From: a virus | DNA length: 25,264 nt | Strand: one strand, 5' to 3' | IMG/VR virus record: IMGVR_UViG_3300021335_000083 | Location: 1 to 25,264 of that record | In this document: positions 21,436 to 25,264 of the stretch, in pieces | Position numbering within the stretch: position 1 is the first letter of the stretch | Layout of the letters: every line of letters begins with the position of its first letter | Made by a program: the position numbers and the translations under genes | Notes under the pieces: model-generated | Seen by the model: only the letters and a program-made list of their open reading frames with translations | The model's database searches: none | Told to the model about the DNA's origin: nothing

Positions 21436-24400
21436 TATATTCTGTCGTTTCTATCTCTTAATCTACGTTCATTATCATTGCTTCTAAGGTCTTTATTTGA
21501 AACAAATGCACGAACTGGTTTATTTACTCCTATAGCAGTCGATGTTGTAGCTTCTGCAATTGCCTTTAGGTAATCTACACTTTCTGCCGCTGGACTTGGT
21601 ACTAATCCACCCTGGGCAAATTTAACACGACCAATTGTCGGTTGAGTTGCATATGAGCTATTTATTCTTTCGAGCAAGTCTCTATGCATTGCGGTAGCTT
21701 TTTTGTTTACGATAAACTCTCCACCTTCCATTTCATATCCGCTCTGACCTTGTACTGTAAACGGAACCCCACCCTGTTCGTGTGATGGGCCATTAACAAC
21801 ACCACCATCAGCAAACTTCTTAGGGAAGAATTTACGCTTGTTAATAGCCGCTACTTGAGCTGAACTTTGTGCTGCCGCAATACCAGCTCCAATGGAACCA
21901 ACTATAAATGCTGTTGCTGGCTCATAGTTTTTATATGCCTCAATATACGATTGAGCAATCGCTTCAGCACCTTCTAACAGCGCATCGTTTCTATCTTGTT
22001 TTTTCTCAGCCTCAAATATCTTTTGATTAATAGAATTTTCTTCTGCTAATTGAGCCTTCTTTAAATCCCTTTGTTTTTTTCTGTATTGAGATTCTGTTAT
22101 TAATTGGTTTTCTAATTGAGCTTTTAATATATTCTCTTCGGTTTCATATCTGTTTTTTACTACATCAAGTTTTGCCTGCTCTGAATTTTTTAAATTCTCT
22201 AAGCTAGTGTCATTGAATGCCGAAAGAGATTCTCCTAATGCTTCAACAGCTTCTTTAGCATAGTCAGCCCAACCTCCTTTTTGCAGTTCATCTAAGAAGT
22301 CTTCAAAATCTTTTTTAGTCTTTTTTGTACTAACACTTGTAGTATCTAATGCATAACCAGCGCTTAGAACTTCAGCTGCTAATTTATCAAAAAGAGCAGC
22401 TACTTCTGGAGATACATTATTAAGTTCCTTAAATGCTTCTATGTTTTCTTTTAATCCATCATATTGTCTGTCACGAGCAGCATTGTATTCTTCTTGACTT
22501 ATCTGACCATCCTCTAATTGCTTGTTAAGATTTTTAATTTCTTCAGAATAGTCTTTAATAGTATTCTGAACATCCTTTACAACTTGGCTGCCAAGAATTT
22601 TAGCAAGCTTTTCATTAGCTTCTACAGCATCGGTGATTATGCTTTTATTATCTCTATAACCAGCATTTAATTCACCTATTTTTTCAGCTGTATCAGAATA
22701 AGCTTTAGAAACATCTGCTTGTCTTTGAGCTTCTATTTTTGCTCTTTCTTCAGCAGTTTTAGCGACAAAAGTTTCTAGTGCGGCACGCTCATTAATAGCT
22801 GCTACCGTTTCAGCAGTTTCCTTATTTATATCTGAAATTTTTTCTTTTAATCTTCTTGCTTCAGCAGCCTTTTGTTTTTGTCTTGCTTGTATTCCTATCT
22901 GTCGTATTTGTTCTTCAGATATAATCACATTAGTAAGTTGTTCTCTGTATCTTTGAAGTGCAGAAATACTAGATTCGTATTCTAATCTTCTTTCTTTACT
23001 TAACGTAGTATTTGTTTTAAGTGTATTACTATATGATTCAATTGTTTTTTGTATCTCCTCATTTAGTTCATTTGCTTTTTTATTTACATTGTTTCCGTTT
23101 CTTGCGGATTTAACTAATGCATCTACGGAATCTTTGTATTGTGAATTTACTGATTCCTGTCCTTTTGTTATAGCTATTTGTTCTCTTTGTGATTCAACAC
23201 TAGTTTCCAATAGCGCATTATACCCTTGCAAGGATGCAAATTGTTCTTGAGTAAATCCAAACTTTTCTAAAGCCTCTTGACTTGGTGTTATGCTTCTGCC
23301 AAGCTCTTTTGATATTTCTGCCGCCTCCTCAAAAGCCTTTCTTATTTCATAAATATTTTTTTGTGATACACTTCCGCTTTCAACAAGCCTTTCAAGTGAC
23401 TGAGTTAATGGGTCAATACCATCGTTTATCACTTTATCAACATCTTCCTGCAATCCTTCAAAGCCCGCATTTTTTAATTCTCTAAATCCAAGTGCTGTTT
23501 GTTGAGCTTGCTTAGACAATAATCCAAGAGTTTTTATGAATATATCTGAATCAATAATTACGCTTCCTAAATTTATTTGGAAAGCTTTAATATTTGATGT
23601 CAATATATCCATTTGACCACTAAAAGTATCCGCTTGTTCGGCAGCTGCAAACAATGCTCTACCTTGCTGGTAATATTTATTATTAGCCTCATCAAGTACA
23701 TCAATGTTTTTCAACAAAGTTATAAGCTGGGCAGCATTTCTCTTTCCAACCAAATCAACCGCTTCGCTCAATGAAACATTTTGTTCTGCTAATTCTCTTA
23801 AAGATAATTCAGCATCGGCACTACTTTTCCCAATTTCTGTTAAAATTCCACGAAGACCAGTACCAATACGAGATGCTGTAAAACCAGCATCAGCTAATGA
23901 TGCCATTGCACCAACTGTTTGTTGTAAAGTAAGTCCAAGATTACTTGCGATAGGACCAACATATTGTATTGCTGTTCCAAAGCTTTCAAAAGATAATGCG
24001 CTATTATTAATTGATGTTACAAGTGTATCTGAAATCTCTGTAGTCTGTTCGATTAGTAGTCCAAATTGATTCCTAACCTTACCAATAAGAGCAGCAGTGG
24101 TTTCCAATGGAGAACCAAGTGCTTGTGCTGCAAATGCTATTGACTGAGTAGAAGCGATAACCTCTTCAGATGTAAAACCAAGTTTCGAAAGTTCTGTCTG
24201 CAATCCAACAATTTCCTCTGCTGTAAATTTTGTTTGACCAGCTACAGAAAGTGCGTTATCTTTTAATTTTTTAAGATTATCTCCAGTAACCCCTGCTACA
24301 GCAGACAAATTACCAAGTACTTTTTCAAACTTTATTGCTTCTTGTACAGAACCTATTGTTAACTCTCTAAAAAAGGTAAGGGCCGCGTTAATCCCTTGGT

Positions 24401-24734
24401 ATGCAATAAGATATCTTGATAATGTACCTCCAGCTGTTTTTAATTTAGAGAAAAAACCCGAAGATGCATTGCTAGCATTTTTAGTAGACTTTGTTGTCTC
24501 ATTAAGGTTTTTGTTTACCCTTTGGGTATACTTTCTTGTTTCATCAAGACTTTTGTTTAATTGGTCGTGCTGTTTTCTATATTGTGATAGCAGACCATCC
24601 TTAATTGCCTTATTGTATCTTTTATTAAGTTTATCTAATTCATTAGCCTGGTCCCTAGTAGCTTTACCATTCTTTTTGATAGTTTCTGTAAGCTCTAGTA
24701 TTTGCCTCTGTAAATCTTGTATCTTGTTAGCCAT
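21435..24734 (-). CDS. Tail tape measure protein, 1,099 aa
   Basis: Residues 1-90 are a charged coiled coil (QRQILELTETIKKNGKATR). From about 120 to 350 comes the TP901-type tape-measure core, with FEKVLGNLSAVAGVTGDNLK, QTKFTAEEIVGLQTELSKLG, and SLADAGFTASRIGTGLRGIL, repeated helices typical of the family. Long Lys/Glu coiled coils fill the middle (including KKKRDLKKAQLAEEN-like stretches), and a Gly/Ala-rich hydrophobic segment (AFIVGSIGAGIAAAQSS) lies near residue 975. A C-terminal FADGGVVNGPSHEQGGVPF motif is shared with other tape measures. At about 0.15 nm per residue the tail would be near 165 nm. The protein also guides DNA through the membrane in related phages. Its start overlaps the end of the upstream gene's gap. 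Confidence 0.93.
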   Translation of the reverse strand: MANKIQDLQRQILELTETIKKNGKATRDQANELDKLNKRYNKAIKDGLLSQYRKQHDQLNKSLDETRKYTQRVNKNLNETTKSTKNASNASSGFFSKLKTAGGTLSRYLIAYQGINAALTFFRELTIGSVQEAIKFEKVLGNLSAVAGVTGDNLKKLKDNALSVAGQTKFTAEEIVGLQTELSKLGFTSEEVIASTQSIAFAAQALGSPLETTAALIGKVRNQFGLLIEQTTEISDTLVTSINNSALSFESFGTAIQYVGPIASNLGLTLQQTVGAMASLADAGFTASRIGTGLRGILTEIGKSSADAELSLRELAEQNVSLSEAVDLVGKRNAAQLITLLKNIDVLDEANNKYYQQGRALFAAAEQADTFSGQMDILTSNIKAFQINLGSVIIDSDIFIKTLGLLSKQAQQTALGFRELKNAGFEGLQEDVDKVINDGIDPLTQSLERLVESGSVSQKNIYEIRKAFEEAAEISKELGRSITPSQEALEKFGFTQEQFASLQGYNALLETSVESQREQIAITKGQESVNSQYKDSVDALVKSARNGNNVNKKANELNEEIQKTIESYSNTLKTNTTLSKERRLEYESSISALQRYREQLTNVIISEEQIRQIGIQARQKQKAAEARRLKEKISDINKETAETVAAINERAALETFVAKTAEERAKIEAQRQADVSKAYSDTAEKIGELNAGYRDNKSIITDAVEANEKLAKILGSQVVKDVQNTIKDYSEEIKNLNKQLEDGQISQEEYNAARDRQYDGLKENIEAFKELNNVSPEVAALFDKLAAEVLSAGYALDTTSVSTKKTKKDFEDFLDELQKGGWADYAKEAVEALGESLSAFNDTSLENLKNSEQAKLDVVKNRYETEENILKAQLENQLITESQYRKKQRDLKKAQLAEENSINQKIFEAEKKQDRNDALLEGAEAIAQSYIEAYKNYEPATAFIVGSIGAGIAAAQSSAQVAAINKRKFFPKKFADGGVVNGPSHEQGGVPFTVQGQSGYEMEGGEFIVNKKATAMHRDLLERINSSYATQPTIGRVKFAQGGLVPSPAAESVDYLKAIAEATTSTAIGVNKPVRAFVSNKDLRSNDNERRLRDRNDRI

Positions 24735-24735
24735 T

Positions 24736-25264
24736 TTACAATATGTTTGATATCACATCATTCTGAACATCTACGAATGTATCTCCGTATAATTCAGAAA
24801 TTCTATTTTGTATTTTATTATTTGCTCTTCTCAACGATGCCTCAACACCATATGTTTTATTTTCAAAAGGCTCAGTGAAATCTTTTTTATCTATGCCTTG
24901 TTTTGCTATTTTTCTAGCAACAAGAAATGCAACTGATTTAATTTCCCATTCTTTATTTGCTTCTCTTTTAACACCATTTTTGGTGATGGTAAAACTATTG
25001 CCTCTAGCTTTTTTTATTTTAACCCACTCAGCAATGTTGTCTACATTTGGGAACCATTTTTTATTTCCGCTACCCGTTGTCAAGTTAAAATATTTTTCCT
25101 CTGTTAATCCGTATCTAATCTTTACAATTATTTCTGTGGCTATCGGAGTTTTTTTAGGTCCTATTTTAACAGTCTTAATAATTACTCCACCGCCATCTAC
25201 AAGGAACCTATCGTCCTTTGTAGGTATAATTGCTTTTGATGCTCTAAAGGCAAGAAGTTCTCCA
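24736..25264 (-). CDS. Truncated gp10-like tail or neck protein, C-terminal 175 aa
   Basis: The frame stays open from TAA 24736-24738 to the right window edge. A TTG start at 25083 would be artificial, because the upstream codons give a clean continuation (VDGGGVIIKTVKIGPKK; then ATEIIVKIRYGL). So this is a 5'-truncated gene. The visible part includes WFPNVDNIAEWVKIKKARGN and VAFLVARKIAKQGI, followed by a helical end (NNKIQNRISELYGDTF). The W-x-x-VDNIAEW and V-A-x-K-I-x-x-x-G-I spacing resembles small HK97 gp10-like tail-completion proteins, which normally sit upstream of tube and tape measure. I am only moderately sure of the family. It ends 1 nt before the tape-measure start. Confidence 0.6.
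   Translation of the reverse strand, partial: GELLAFRASKAIIPTKDDRFLVDGGGVIIKTVKIGPKKTPIATEIIVKIRYGLTEEKYFNLTTGSGNKKWFPNVDNIAEWVKIKKARGNSFTITKNGVKREANKEWEIKSVAFLVARKIAKQGIDKKDFTEPFENKTYGVEASLRRANNKIQNRISELYGDTFVDVQNDVISNIL

Noticed and set aside
1-25264. tRNA genes, CRISPR arrays, integrase or attachment sites
   Set aside because: No cloverleaf-like stretches, regularly spaced repeats or recombinase motifs were found; nearly all of the window is accounted for by protein genes.

Overview
The window is a piece of a tailed double-stranded DNA phage or prophage genome. It is AT-rich and almost fully coding, with no tRNA, rRNA, CRISPR, integrase or insertion sequence that I can see. A tape-measure protein of about 1,100 residues, tail-tube-like proteins, a portal, a major capsid candidate and a maturation protease indicate a siphovirus with a long tail. 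Shine-Dalgarno sequences are weak, starts lie in A/T-rich leaders, and the families present (XkdF-type protease fused to an acidic scaffold, a small head-tail connector, lectin-module fibres) fit a phage of Bacteroidota, probably Flavobacteriia. This host call rests on remembered family resemblance, not on a search.

The layout is two convergent gene blocks. The plus-strand block (1-5316) is a tightly packed run of small genes: a truncated gene at the left edge, small unknown genes, a RecA/DnaB-type helicase-like ATPase, an all-alpha NTPase-like protein (Nmad1/DUF1599 or MazG type), a PD-(D/E)XK nuclease, a RusA-type resolvase, two short unknown proteins, a possible divergent T4 gp55-like sigma factor, and a small membrane protein. 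A terminator-like hairpin follows (4162-4194). The block ends with a lysis cassette: a T7-type amidase endolysin (4373-4822), a 40-residue Cys-containing protein, and a GTA/3TM-type holin (4951-5316). Three hairpins, the last a clear intrinsic terminator (5372-5396), separate the blocks.

The minus-strand block (25264 down to 5395) is the virion module. In transcription order it holds a truncated gp10-like tail/neck protein, the tape measure, two tail-tip proteins, a two-domain unknown protein, a protease-scaffold fusion, the major capsid protein, a tail-tube-like protein, its paralogue, a small internally repeated protein, two paralogous fibre proteins with tandem binding-type modules, more fibre or virion proteins, the portal, a connector, and a small virion protein. 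Two membrane proteins end it. Tail-length and tail-tip genes precede capsid genes, and the portal comes about 7 kb after the capsid gene, so the order is permuted relative to the usual portal-protease-capsid-connector-tail arrangement. Terminase genes are not in the window.

How the genes likely work together: the plus block supplies DNA processing (helicase, resolvase, nuclease), possibly late transcription control, and lysis. The minus block builds the particle. Hairpins just after the capsid and tube genes probably reduce read-through into the fibre and portal genes, giving high capsid and tube output. Genes are joined by two recurring stop/start overlaps (ATGNNTAA/TGA, 8 nt; TAATG, 1 nt), which suggests translational coupling along both operons.
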